NCBI GenBank assembly: GCA_009823395.1
Contig: CM020511.1
Location: 9,832,001-9,896,000, forward strand
Origin: Thamnaconus septentrionalis
Lineage: Eukaryota; Chordata; Actinopteri; Tetraodontiformes; Monacanthidae
Reading direction: 5' to 3'
DNA: 64,000 nt
The notes under the pieces are model-generated. The model did no database searches. It was not told the DNA's origin and saw only the letters and a program-made list of their open reading frames with translations. Below are positions 12,318-23,435 of this stretch, in pieces (the stretch's first letter is position 1; every line of letters begins with the position of its first letter). Position numbers and translations under genes: made by a program.

Positions 12318-12521
12318 TCAAGCACTGACTACGTCGAGCGTCCATAGAGCAGAGTCACAGCCAGTGAACTCTTCTATTTTTAGGATCCGTTGAAGCAAGT
12401 TTCTCTCTGTTTGTGCAGTGTTTCTGAACCACACAATGGTGTGACTTGATAGAATGCTGAGGTGAGGCGACACCGGGTACATCCAAGCTGTTTCAGCTGC
12501 TTGGGAAGTTGGAGCTGTCAA
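12318..12521 (-). pseudogene. decayed LINE reverse-transcriptase C-terminal fragment
   Basis: The minus-strand peptide contains VWFRNTAQTERNLLQRILK followed by EEFTGC. This is the pattern of the post-catalytic region of L2/CR1/Rex-type non-LTR reverse transcriptases, in which WFGN..., an ERxxLQRVVK-like helix and ITGC follow in order. No catalytic motif is present, and the frame breaks on both sides. It is a short fossil fragment with no functional capacity. Family membership is from pattern recognition; the exact clade is uncertain. Confidence 0.55.
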
Positions 12522-14625
12522 CCCTCTGCACCTGGTAGATCTCTAATTTGATAAAAACTGAGAACAAAGTCTTTCCCCTTTTGATACCCAGTGATCAGGT
12601 GGATGTGAGCTGAAGTGCTCTCTCTCTTGGCTTCTTGGTTTCTATTGTATTTATTTTTTTGTTACCACATATCTCGATTGGTTTTTGTATGTTCCTGACC
12701 TCTTTCAGGTCTCATCCAGAGTTGACCTTTTCTTTTAGGTAGTATGGGCCTATATTGTTCTCTTTTTTGGAATGTGACTCGACTTGACTTCTGAATAGGT
12801 TCCAGCCATGCTGCTCTCCATTTTTTCCACAATGAAAAGAAAAGGATATTTTATCTACAGTTCATCTGTAAAACTACATTTATGTTTCAGCATGTCCGTC
12901 ATGTGAGAGCGCAGTGCAGTTTTTTGATCTGAGAGCAGCAGTTATTTAAGTCATGATGTATGCATGCTCAACACTGTGACAGGCGCTTCGGAATAATTAT
13001 TTTAAATATTACATTTTAAATGCGTCTGTAGGTCTGTAGAGCAAGTTTGAACAAAGCCAGGACATTTTCCGTAATTTGATCTAATAAATTTAGGACCCAA
13101 TAGAGAACGTCTGGTCATCTGTTTTGAGTTCTTGAGTTCTGATTATCAAGTTTTGTTGTTATCATCAGCTGTTGGGCTGATGTACACGTAATCTTACACG
13201 TTACCTCGTTCAATTGTGTTTCAACTTGCTGCTCTTTAAAGACCTGCAGCTGCTTGTCTCTGCATTGCTTCACCATGGTGGTGCAGCTAAGATAAATCTT
13301 TGTTGCTGATGCAGTTAATGTAAGGGCAGTCAATGTCAGTCCATAACACCACCACAGCCCCCGACTCCCTAGCCACCCCATAAAGGTAGCCATGAAAATC
13401 TTGTTTTGCACCGCCGTCTAACACTTTGACTTAAACCCATGTTAAACAAACACCTCTTGACTCTTATTTTGAAGAATTTCTATGCATCATGGCAAGATGT
13501 TCCACAAGGTCTGACATACACCCATGGATATCAGCAGATTGCATGTATTCCCATTGACCACTTGAACTGCAGCAGTTGCTGTATTACCAGTCACACATAT
13601 TGTTCCTCCTTTACTGTCAGGCCTTACCTCAATCAAAAACAAATAGGCACGTGAACACAGACACACGTTCATCTCAAGACCACTTAGCCAACACGGCTGT
13701 CAAGATTACATGTGAGCAGGCTGCTCCACCATTGAATGTTTCATGACCGTGATGACTAAAGCCATCAATGCCACCCACCCTCCCCCCTCCCCCCTCCCCC
13801 CTCCATTGCGACACTCCATGATGGGATCTCGTCTGGAAACACATTCCTACTTGTTTTTCTTCTACTTGAAACTTTCCGACTGCGAAATGTCTCCTTGGCG
13901 TGCTGACAACATTTCCGCTTGGTTTTGTTTTTTTTTACTGCACGCATGAAGCAATCAAATTCCTGGCACAATTATAAACAGTGTCGCGATGAACCGCATT
14001 CGCAGGAGGCCGTGGGTGCATTTGGTGGTGCTCTTTGTGTTGGAATTATGTTAAGTCGCAGTCTGAGAGGAGGAGTGCAAAGGGGGGAAGCAGTTGCGTT
14101 CTAGTTGTGTTGTGCCTCAAAAGAACACCCCTGTCTCCTCGTGCCTTACAGTGGCACAGAGAATTGAATGGTTTTGACACTCGCAGGATTTCATTACTCT
14201 TTGGCAGGAAACACTCTTGCTATTCAACACCATTTGAAGCAGCACAAAAGCCCGGAATGTAAATGTTTGCTGACATCATATTTCTGTACAGACAGAATGA
14301 GGTTTGTAATTTAGGGGACATTAACTTTAAATGCAGCATGTTTTGTGTTGGGGCCTGATCTTCATGAGCTCACTGTAGTGGAGCTCTAATGGTTTGAAAG
14401 AGTCTGCTTTAGCTTTCATGTCAACAAGATGACCTGCTCATGTGTCAGTCTTCAATCTGTGAAAAATGCTCATTGAAAAGTTTTTTTTTTTTTAACTATT
14501 TAGTTTCTGGAATGGAAATATGTGGATTTGCTGACCACATCTGAAAGTTCAGATCAGATGTGTCAGCAGCTGTAAGATTGAAACAGTTGTTGGTTTTGGT
14601 GTTACCGTGATATATTTATTATTGT
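12522..14625. other. non-coding stretch, no gene seen
   Basis: A 98-codon minus-strand frame (13115-13411) has a hydrophobic segment near its start but no recognised domain or splice support. A CCCCTCC repeat lies at about 13780-13803. Otherwise ordinary intergenic sequence. Confidence 0.5.
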
Positions 14626-14700
14626 CATACATTTATTTAACCAGATAGAAAGGTTTTGAGATCAAGACCTCTTTCACAAGTTTGGCAAATAAGTCAGTAG
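14626..14700. mobile_element. fragment of a common fish interspersed repeat (TTTATTTAACCAG-type)
   Basis: The run from TTTATTTAACCAG through GAGATCAAGACCTCTTT to the AAATAAGTCAGTAGCA-like end resembles a widespread fish repeat with the order 'TTTATTTAACCAGG ... GAGATCAAGA-CTCTTTTTCAAG ... GCCAAG'. The class is not assigned. It is clearly diverged and lacks coding capacity. Confidence 0.4.
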
Positions 14701-15115
14701 CACGCGTCATAATAGGTATTAGCATTTACAAGACAATAACAAACTCACAATAAGCATAAAACAAAACAAGAGCTGATTAAAATAGAGCGGAAGGCTTGAA
14801 GTGAGATAAAATCCGATATTCTCGGTTCCGACTGGAGCTTCATGAAACGGTCTTGTCTCTCTCTGCTGTCATGTTGTTGAGCTCTTTTGCCAGTTCCGTG
14901 AAGATTTCGCAGACGTGATCCAAGCAGATAGGATTCATGGGAACGTGCAGCGCAGTCTCCCATTATAGTCCCCCGTCAGCCATGGTGCGCTGTCAACACG
15001 ACCACAGGCGGCTTCAGACATTGTCGGGAAGGCAGAGAGAGCAAGTGGTTGACGTCGAGGGAGACGTTGCAAAAAAGTAAAAATAAAATGTTGAACAAAT
15101 TCTGACATCCGAGAC
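14701..15115. other. non-coding stretch, no gene seen
   Basis: No recognised feature. The sequence just left of the hAT element is moderately CpG-containing. Confidence 0.5.
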
Positions 15116-15493
15116 CAGGGGTGGGCAAACTTTTTGACTGGTGGGCCAGAATAGGTTCTATAATTTGACAGAGGGGCCGGAGCAGGAGCAGATGAATAGA
15201 GTGTTTTGGAGACCCACCTCATAGGAGGAAAAAAATTGTTGTGGGATATGTAGAAAACGTGCTTTATTGACAATTGAAAACAAACAAAATTGTTACAACA
15301 AAATACGTGTCTTTGAAGCACCACAGTATTTAGCTCTTTATTGAGATGACTCTGAAAACACTGAAGTAATGGATTAAATGCAACTATTTTATGACTTACT
15401 TACTAATAATATAAGTTATTCAAGTTCAGCAGGCCGGATTAAAAAGTTTAACGGGCCATATATGGCCCCCGGGCCGTAGTTTGCCCATGTCTG
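15116..15493 (-). mobile_element. hAT-type MITE, copy B, with 8-bp target duplication
   Basis: Begins CAGGGGTGGGCAAACT and ends AGTTTGCCCATGTCTG. It is in the opposite orientation to copies A and C: the GGCCCG-rich end lies on the right. The 8 bp on the left (TCCGAGAC) and on the right (TCCTAGAC) match at 7 of 8 positions. An 8-bp duplication with a CTAGA-like core is the signature of hAT transposition. About 378 bp, no transposase frame, so it was mobilised in trans. Confidence 0.88.
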
Positions 15494-18277
15494 TCCTAGA
15501 CTTTCTCTGTTGTGGTCCAAAAGGATCCCAGACTTAACTATGTCCAACTACACAAGATAAAGACACACATCCATCGGTCCCGACCCTCAATAGCCCCTTT
15601 CACCTTCCCTATTAGCCGGTTTTGGGCTACGAGTTGATACGGCAATTAGCCGGCTAAAAGGTAGTCGGGGTCTCTCACACCTCGCTGGGCTGGAGGTGTC
15701 AAGCCCCGATGGCGCCATGTGTGTGTGAGCGACCTGCCACCCTGGGAGGGTTTAGAAACAATGCAGAGGAAAAGAACAGCAGTAAACCAGTAATGACTAG
15801 CGAAAATAGAGGAAAGGCCGCTAGCTGCTAGCTGCTGGTACTACGAGCAAAAGCCGAATGTCCGTAGCATTTTTTTTTCTCCCTCCTTGCAATTTATTTA
15901 CACAGACATACGGCTGTCTGCCCGTTTCTTATACGTCAACACAGACGCCTTTGATGGCGTGATCACAAACTGCAATCAGTCTGATAAACCTCTGAATGAA
16001 AAAGGCTAAAGACAGAGAGAGTTGGTCTGTCTGTCGAGTCAAAATCGGGCTGAAATGGTTTAAGTGTGTGAGGCTACTGGCATCAAAAAAAAAAATCTGA
16101 CTGACCGCCAACCAGCTTTAAACATCACTCAACGCTATATTTCCCCGACCTTATCACTATAGAATTTTGGGACAGCAAAACGTGACATGCAGAGAAATGA
16201 CGTTTCAAGCATTCTCGTTAAATGAAGGCTGTTTAGGCTATTTCAATAATAATAATAACAACATATACATACATACATATTTTTGAAATTTACCTGCCAC
16301 ATTTATTTTATAAGCACATCGTGCTGCTGGCTCTGGAAATTGCAGGAGCCCACCGTCATCTGCTCTGCACACCATTATCAGACATGACTAATTCAGCACG
16401 TGGCCAAAAGACTCTAAATGTGTAATTAAATATTTAACGGGGCCACAGACTATCCATCCACCTCGCACTCACCGCCCCTGCATCGCATTTATGCAGAAGA
16501 GGACCGCAGCACTTGATGCTTCCCCTCGATCCCAGCACTCTGAACACACCATGACTCTCAGGACTGGTGAGGTGTGTGACACTGTGACCCACCAGTAACC
16601 ATACTCTTTGTGTGTGTGTGTGTGTGTGTATACTGTATATCTTTGGATCTCAACCAATGGCAATGTTTGACACGTACAGTTCACACCAGGCAGATCTGTT
16701 AGAGACATTAAATGCCAATTTGATCGAGACTGTTTAGATTGCATTTACTGAAAGAATAGAGGGCGGCCTCTCTTTTCGTGATAGCTTTTCTTCTGCTAAG
16801 TAGCTGTTCTTTAATTCATTGTATGCGTGTGCCAAATTGTCTGAACCTTACAAAAGCCAAATAACCTTTTTAAATTGAATGCACTTCCAGGTCCTTTAAT
16901 CACGAGCTGTGCTATTTTTAAAAAAAGCAGAATGTGCAGAGCTCCTTCCATGTGATATATTGTGAGAATGCCTATAAGCGAGTCGGTTTGTGTTCAGCCC
17001 AGCATGCTGACTTATCTGGCACCAGTTCAGTTTGACTGTGGCTTGGAAGTTAGAACTGAGTGGGTGAGTTTAAAACCATCCGGTCAGACAGATAAGGCCC
17101 CCTCCCCCTCCTCCCCCACCAGCTCAGACATATTTCAGCAGAGAGGTTGCAGAAGGGGAAGCAAAGCTGTGTAGTTGTAATTTACAGATTGCATTTCTAA
17201 AAAAAATACATTTCAGTGCTGTGGAAATTTGAGGTAAATTAGTGCATGGATGTTGATCTAAGGGTAAGTAATTGTTCCAACACAACAGCATCAAGCCCGA
17301 TGAAGGCAGAACATGTTGCTCAGCTCAGTGTTTCATAAAGTAGGTTCACCCAGTTTTCTACGTCAAACTGACTTTCATGATAGCAAGTGTCTTATGCAGT
17401 AAACATCACTTAGACCTTTCCAAAGTATAGTGCTTGGTTTCAAGTGTCAGCATAGATTGAGCTACGGGGTCCAGTGTTAATGGAGGTCTGTGGCCTTATT
17501 GAGGCGAGCCGCAGAAACTGATCCAATGGTGCAACGTTTTAGTCCTAACGGAGCTCCTGCCACATCATGATGACTGAAAGAGTTTGTGTTCTGGATCGAA
17601 AGTGTTCCACGATCTTGCTTTTCCAACATTTCAGTCTCAGAGGGAAGCAGGTCCTTGAAGTTGGGCTGAGTCTTCTGCCCAACTTCTGGTGTCTCAAGAT
17701 AAAGGGCAAGTTTTTTCCTGTTAACTTCGACTGAAAATCACTGTTTGATGTAAATTACGGTCATTTAATTCTGTTTAGTTTAATTCATAGAAACTGATGG
17801 TGGTTAACGTAGCATCGTTTGAACTTGTTACAAACAAGTTAATGTGACTGATTCTGTACGTAGAGATGATGGCTGCTCTTAGCTGATCAGGTGTTCCACA
17901 TTTGCGAACCCCTTAGAAATAAGGGCTGAGAAATGAGGTCTTGCGACGTACAATTTAAAGGCGGCCATTATGGCCGTGTCCACTGTATTATGTGCTGTTT
18001 CCCAATGTATTACAATGGTTCAATTCAGATGTCTTGAAAATTTTAGGTATTGCATTATTTACAATAGAAATTGCTTTTGTTCTTTTCGTACTTTGCATTA
18101 ATAACACAATGTAACTCTTAGGTGGTATAATGTGAATTAATAATGTGTGGGAAAAAAACTTCCTTATTTTACAGTTTTCTCTCAATGAATAAAACTAAGT
18201 TGGGGTAAATTTAATGTCTGACTCTCAAATGCAGATTTCTAAAGTGAATAAGTTATTCAAATACAATTTTCCTCCTG
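15494..18277. other. non-coding stretch with an unassigned inverted-repeat patch
   Basis: The part from about 15590 to 15730 holds TTAGCCGG (15612-15619) and the palindrome TTAGCCGGCTAA (15646-15657) in a CpG-richer context, and could be the end of an unidentified DNA transposon. A TG repeat lies at 16610-16629. The rest, to the SINE, shows no gene or known repeat. Confidence 0.45.
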
Positions 18278-18659
18278 GGGCGACACGGTGGCGCAGTGGT
18301 TGGCGCTGCCGCCTCACAGCAAGAAGGTCGTGGGTTCGATTCCGGGGCCCGGGCCTGGGACCTTTCTGTGTGGAGTTTGCATGTTCTCCCTGTGTCTGCG
18401 TGGGTTCTCTCCGGGTTCTCCGGCTTCCTCCCACACTCCAAAAACATGCATGTGAGGTCAATTGAACATTCTAAATTGTCCGTAGGTGTTCATGTGAGTG
18501 TGAATTGGTTGTCTGTTTCTATGTGGCCCTGCGATGAACTGGCGACTTGTCCAGGGTGTACCCTGCCTTCGCCCTAAGACAGCTGGGATAGGCTCCAGCA
18601 GACCCCCGTGACCCTGAATAGGAATAAGCTGGTATAGAAGATGGCTGGATGGATGGATG
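18278..18659 (+). mobile_element. tRNA-derived SINE, full length, with perfect 13-bp target duplication
   Basis: The head carries RNA polymerase III promoter boxes: an A-box region TGGCGCAGTGGTTGG (about 18289-18303) and the B box GGTTCGATTCC (18333-18343). It is followed by the body used by many fish SINEs (GTTTGCATGTTCTCCC, CGGCTTCCTCCCAC, GCGATGAACTGGCGAC, GGATAGGCTCCAGC blocks) and a GGAT-repeat tail. The sequence AATTTTCCTCCTG flanks it exactly on both sides (18265-18277 and 18660-18672). This demonstrates target-primed insertion, and the lack of mismatches suggests it is fairly young. Confidence 0.93.
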
Positions 18660-18680
18660 AATTTTCCTCCTGTTTATTCT

Positions 18681-18815
18681 AGGTACTCGTTTTTCCTCCC
18701 ACAGTTCAGAGACGTACAACCCTAAACTGTGTGAATGTGAGTCCAGATGTTTGTTTGTTTTTACAGTATGTGGCCCTGTGATGAAGTGGCGACTTATTAC
18801 CCAGTGCCCCCCCCC
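18681..18815 (+). mobile_element. decayed 5'-truncated copy of the same SINE family
   Basis: TTTTTCCTCCCACAG, GTGTGAATGTGAGTCC, TATGTGGCCCTGTGATGAAGTGGCGACTT and the following C run align in order with the middle of the SINE next to it. Head and tail are missing. The younger SINE therefore lies immediately beside an older relative. Confidence 0.65.
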
Positions 18816-19194
18816 CGACGGAACTTTTTCCATGGCGGAACAATTAACAAAAAGTGTTCAGTAGGTTGTAGCTAAGAAAAACGCTGCTCAGGTACACAGG
18901 ATGGACAAATATTTGACAGGGACGAAAAGAAGAATTCAGGAGTCTGGCGGTGGCCAGTGTTCTTTGTTGTTGGCCACTTTTGGCTGTAGAATCGTTCCGC
19001 GAGTAGCTGCGGAACGATGGTGTCATTCACGCCAGACTTGAAGCGGGGTGCACCTCCGCGGCCGGTTTGCGCAACGCAGCGATTGTTTCGGCGTCTGGTC
19101 TATTTTCTTTCTAATGCGCGAGCCGCGAGCGAAAAAGCCAGAGGACAATGAACAGTTTTCGAGTGCTGATAGAACGTAATCAAACACTTTTGCA
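18816..19194. other. CpG-containing stretch with a 10-bp perfect hairpin
   Basis: ATCGTTCCGC (18991-19000) and GCGGAACGAT (19009-19018) form a perfect 10-bp stem with an 8-base loop. The surroundings (18990-19140) are CpG-rich for this window. It may be part of the same mobile element as the repeat starting at 19195; not resolved. Confidence 0.4.
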
Positions 19195-19444
19195 TGAAAA
19201 ATTTTCCTCCTCCAAGGTGGGGCGTGACAGAGAAAGTTTGAGAACCACTGCCCTAATGCCATGCAAGTCTATGGGGTCAAAAGTCAACTTTGTCCTAGAG
19301 ACATGGGGCCACTTGCAGGTTCATTGGGATCCCTCAAGACACAGCCACGTCAAATTTGGGGCTTCTAGACCCAAATTGGGGGTGGGGGCATGAAAACTTT
19401 TCTTCCTCCAAGGTGACATGACAGAGAAAGTTTGAGAACCACTG
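19195..19444 (-). mobile_element. two head-to-tail copies of a hAT-like element end
   Basis: The block TCCTCC-AAGGTG(GGGCG)TGACAGAGAAAGTTTGAGAACCACTG occurs twice, ending at 19250 and 19444. In reverse complement the end reads CAGTGGTTCTCAAACT, a well-known terminal repeat of hAT transposons (Charlie/Tip100-like). The second copy also holds TTGGGATCCCTCAAGAC and CCACGTCAAATTTGGGGCTTCTAG, which recur in the copy at 51222-51322. The opposite terminus is not seen, so both units are truncated or solo ends. Confidence 0.6.
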
Positions 19445-22320
19445 GCTTAGCCTGTCTTCATTCAATTCAAAGACTTGTGCAACCCGGACTGCAGGGGACA
19501 CGATGATAGGGAATGGATGGGTGGATATAAATAGAGTTTGAATAAAAAAAACATATATTGTTTAGTGAATGACATCATTTAATATAGACAATATAATATT
19601 TTGCAATTGAATTGTAATCCTGGAATAGTGAGGCATTTGGAGACATATCAGATTTGCTTTACATTAGGCCTTTTTTGCAGTAACTAAATTAATTGTTATG
19701 TTTACACAGCGTATCTTGTCGTGATACCAGTCCAAACACTTTTTTCCCTCCTAAAAACAACAGATAAACTTTCATGCAGAAAGCCACATTTGTTGATGAC
19801 TGCAGTAAAATAAGTGTCCTCTGTTTTCTATCTGCTATGATCAATGATCGTCATCAAATATCTCTCCTCGCCTGCTGCTCTTGCTGAGTCGCATGACGGC
19901 ATGACAATAAAGCAGTGGAGCGAAGGAGGAGCAGAGAGCGCACGATGGGATCTGTGCAGTGTTTGCACAGACATGTCTGTTCTTTAATCAAGCAGGGGGA
20001 AAGATTTTGAGGGGAGCTGAATCCTGGTAATGCTGGTAATAATCCATCACCGATATTAGATTTGGTATCCTATTGCTGATAATTGGATCACACAATTCAC
20101 ATTCAGCAAAGTCAATTAAACATGTATATAGCAGGTCCTCTGTTTCCCATCTTCCGGTGGAGTTCAATATACCCGACATTAAGAGATTCTTGTAAAGCAA
20201 TACTTGGGCAAGCAACCGAGTGAATGTTATATGAAAAGAATAGACTATGGAGAATAACTTTACTATCATATTTATGGGAAAATGTACTTTTCTAAGTATG
20301 TGTAGGCCAGCAGAGAAGGCCTTGCTAGCCCTGATGGCCCACCACAGCCCAATTCTATTTAAATAATGGATTTATCGTCATTTATAGTCAGTGATCTAGA
20401 GCCCCTGCAAGAAAGAACAAACAACCGTATGAATAAAAAAAACAAGAGATAACGATTTTAAGTTGTGATATTTCAGATAGTGAAACTATCAATTTAAAAC
20501 TCAACAACCTGCACTTGCACGTTCTGTTAGCTCAAACGAAGACATTTCTGAAAAGACAGATGAATTTGTTTTTCAAACTGTGGTTGGAGGTGTGTTGCCG
20601 GATTACATTCTGGACAAGTTGCCAGAGCCTCCTGTGTTTGTGTTTGTTTTTTGTTTTTTCCTTTTATAGCAAGCCACCTTGGAGGTAAAAACCAGCCATA
20701 TTTGTGACTCCAGGGCTCAAAGTTTTACTGAACATTTCAAAAGTGGGGGTTATAAGGTTGGTATCCACATGGTTTTCTAATGTCTTTTTTTTTTTTTTTT
20801 TTTTTTTTAACAGTAGTGAAGCTGAAAATCAACGGAAATGATCTTGGTTTGGCCACACTGATGGTCCACAAAATACCTCAAAGTTTCGAATTAGTGAAAT
20901 AATTTGCACATTATCCAAAAACATGACAGTGAGGTCAGCAAATGTATTAGTTGAGACATTAGTATCTGTTAAATTCAGTATGAAGGTAATATAAAACTGT
21001 TGTTTCTTCAGATGGCCAAGCTGTGTCCATTTTTGTTAAAACTGGGAAACCTTTCAAGTTTTTAAAAAAAAAAAAAAAAAACCTCCTGATGAGACTTGCA
21101 CTGTCTGCACCCACTAATTATCCAAATCATTCAGTTGACTTTGCAAATGCAAGTCTTTTTAAAGAAGGTAGTGATTAGTGCAAATTACGTGTGCCGGTGA
21201 GAAATAATTGCAATAATTGCAATTTTTGAATATCATTTGCTTTTTTGAAAGAAAAGTGGCACAATTGGTCCTGGGCGCTGATGGTGAAGGTCTCACCCAT
21301 TCAGGAGCTGTAAAGCTGCATTAGTTTGCTGTCCCCTGCGAATGGACGGCCTGACCTTAATACTTCAAGAGTAATGCCCGTTAAACAAGGCACGCAAACC
21401 TTCAACTTGGAGTGGTCACAATCTGAGCTGAGCATGACAACACATCCGATATACAGTATTAATATACCAGACAAGATGGTAAAATGTGTGCATTTTGTGT
21501 CAAAGTTAGTTAGTTAGTTAAAAAAACACACACACACACACAAGAAAACAAAAAGTAAATAAAGCCTTTATTGAATAAATACACCTCTGAAGTGATTTGG
21601 TATCAAAAATCAAAGCACACAAGCAATCCAGTGGTGCTATTTACTTATGGTGCCAAGTGTGAAATTGCTGTTAGGATTGTATGCTTCCACTAAGTGAATC
21701 AAGAAAGGCCATTACCACAGCACCTCAGGCATCTCAGTGTGTACATGATGGTACTTTTAATGTTGTTGGTTAGTGACAGTGACCAGAATGAATGGTGGCG
21801 TGCACAATAAATAAACAGCTAACTATATAAATCGTTAAAAAAAAAAAAAAAAAAGTCAAATCTGAAACCGTGGAAACAAATTGGATTTGAAGTTTTAAAA
21901 AAAAAAATCATCTTTGCATTCATTAAATTTGTAATCCATCTGTGGCTTGGTGATGTTACCACTCCAACGGTGTGACTGCAAGGCTTAAAACTCAATCTGA
22001 AGGAAGCCCTTGTGTCACTGAGGTCTAGTCACTCAGACAAACATGGAGCTGTTTAAGCAAAAAAACAAACAAAAAAAAAAAAACTATAGCATAGATCTTT
22101 ATCACTGCATAAAACATCCCATAATCAATACTTTGTAAGAGGTACTGATACCCAATGAGGAGGGTGTTGACTTGTCTATTGGGGTATGGATTACTCTAGT
22201 ATCGATCTGGACAGCTGCATCCCCCCCTGTGTGTGTATGTGTGTGTGCGTGTACACTTTTTTTTTTTGTTTTTTTTTCCCTCCACTGCGTTCTTGTTTGA
22301 TCCTCCCGACGTCCTTATGT
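19445..22320. other. non-coding stretch, no gene seen
   Basis: Contains long T or A runs (20787-20809, 21063-21080, 21837-21854), a GTTA run near 21507-21520 and a short CA repeat at 21527-21541. No coding-like frame or recognised element. Confidence 0.55.
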
Positions 22321-22520
22321 TTATTTCCTCTCCCTTCATTTCCATGCACCCCTAGCTAATCTGCGGGATTAAGTTACTCTGCATCTACCTGCGTCCTTTG
22401 ATTATTGTTGAAAACCTGGACGCCGAAAACAGGCTGGGATTATCTCCCAGCAGAGCGTTTGATATTTCGCCTTTCATGAGACTGGCAGCCCAACGCTGTC
22501 TCACTTAAAGCCTTTCCTTT
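22321..22520. promoter_or_regulatory. possible conserved regulatory element with K50 homeodomain-type sites
   Basis: TAATC (22357-22361) and GATTA (22367-22371) form an inverted pair 5 bp apart, of the type bound by Otx/Crx/Pitx/Gsc homeodomains. Nearby are CTGGGA-TTATC-TCCCAG (22434-22450, perfect 6-bp arms around another GGGATTA) and a TTTGATTATTGTT Sox/TCF-like string. The complexity is high and free of repeats, unlike the flanks. Regulatory function is inferred only from motif content. Confidence 0.25.
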
Positions 22521-23152
22521 AAAGTTGATGTAATGTTGTGGCCACCTTAAGAGCTGCTGTTATGGAGTCGCTACATTCACTTAGGCAGTGCTGCTGCTTG
22601 ATCCATTTTGGGTGACCACCAGGTCAAATGGAGTTTATGTTCAGCAGCAGTGCTAATAGTTTTGATAGCTCAGGGCAGTGGTGGATAGCGGAGAGGGCTT
22701 TTGAATTGCAACATTAAGTTGGTGTGAGGAGAAAGAAAGAAAGAAAGAAAGACAGAAAAAAGCAAGCCTACACAGGCTGCCACAGCACGTTGGATGCGCT
22801 CAGTGGATGATAAAAAAGAGCTTAGTTTGCAGAGTTTGTGTCCAAAAACCTTTAAATCAGATCTTATTCTGATTTATTTAGTTTAAAATTTCAGTTGCAA
22901 CGATTTTAGGTAGTTTCAATAATTCTCCTCCGACAAAACCAGCACAGTTAAATAAATGAAATGCAACAAGATTTACCGTTGTGGATATGTAAACGTCTCT
23001 TCACATGGGGAAAGACCAACACCAAGGGTTACAAAATCAATTTTTAAAAGAATATATTTAGGAGAATTGTAGTATTTATAGACAGGAAATACATCAATTA
23101 CAACGTATACAAAGTTATTTCTTCATTCATATATTTTGTTAATGCTACCAGT
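22521..23152. other. non-coding stretch, no gene seen
   Basis: A GAAA repeat lies at about 22730-22751; otherwise AT-rich without a recognised element. Confidence 0.55.
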
Positions 23153-23435
23153 TAGGGCTGTCAGCGTTAATGCATTAATCGCAAATATTTAAATACAATC
23201 CATAACACGTTTTTTTTTTTTTAATCGCACTTCAAGGGTAAGCCTTTTTGTCCCTTTTACTAACCCGTAGTCGGCCCATCTGGCCGACTTTTGGTAAGAA
23301 ATACTTCACATTATGGATTTAAAACTGCCTTGAAATACAAAATAACAGAATTTTACACATGCAATTCAAACCGCGATTAATCGCAGAATCTTCATAGTTA
23401 ACTGCGATTAAAAAAATAATCGTTTGACAGCCCTA
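23153..23435. mobile_element. hAT-type MITE with TAGGGCTGTCA termini
   Basis: Left end TAGGGCTGTCAGCGTTAATG and right end CGTTTGACAGCCCTA are inverted repeats. The subterminal parts on both sides carry ATTAATCGC/GCGATTAA blocks. The 8-bp flanks CTACCAGT and TTACCAAT agree at 6 of 8 positions, consistent with an old hAT target duplication. About 283 bp with no transposase. This family is common in teleosts. Confidence 0.8.

Noticed and set aside
13115..13411. 98-codon minus frame with one hydrophobic segment as a small membrane protein
   Set aside because: No promoter, splice or family support. The hydrophobic part alone is not enough.
18289..18343. tRNA gene
   Set aside because: A and B boxes are present, but they are the head of a SINE with a long unrelated body, a tetranucleotide tail and target duplications.
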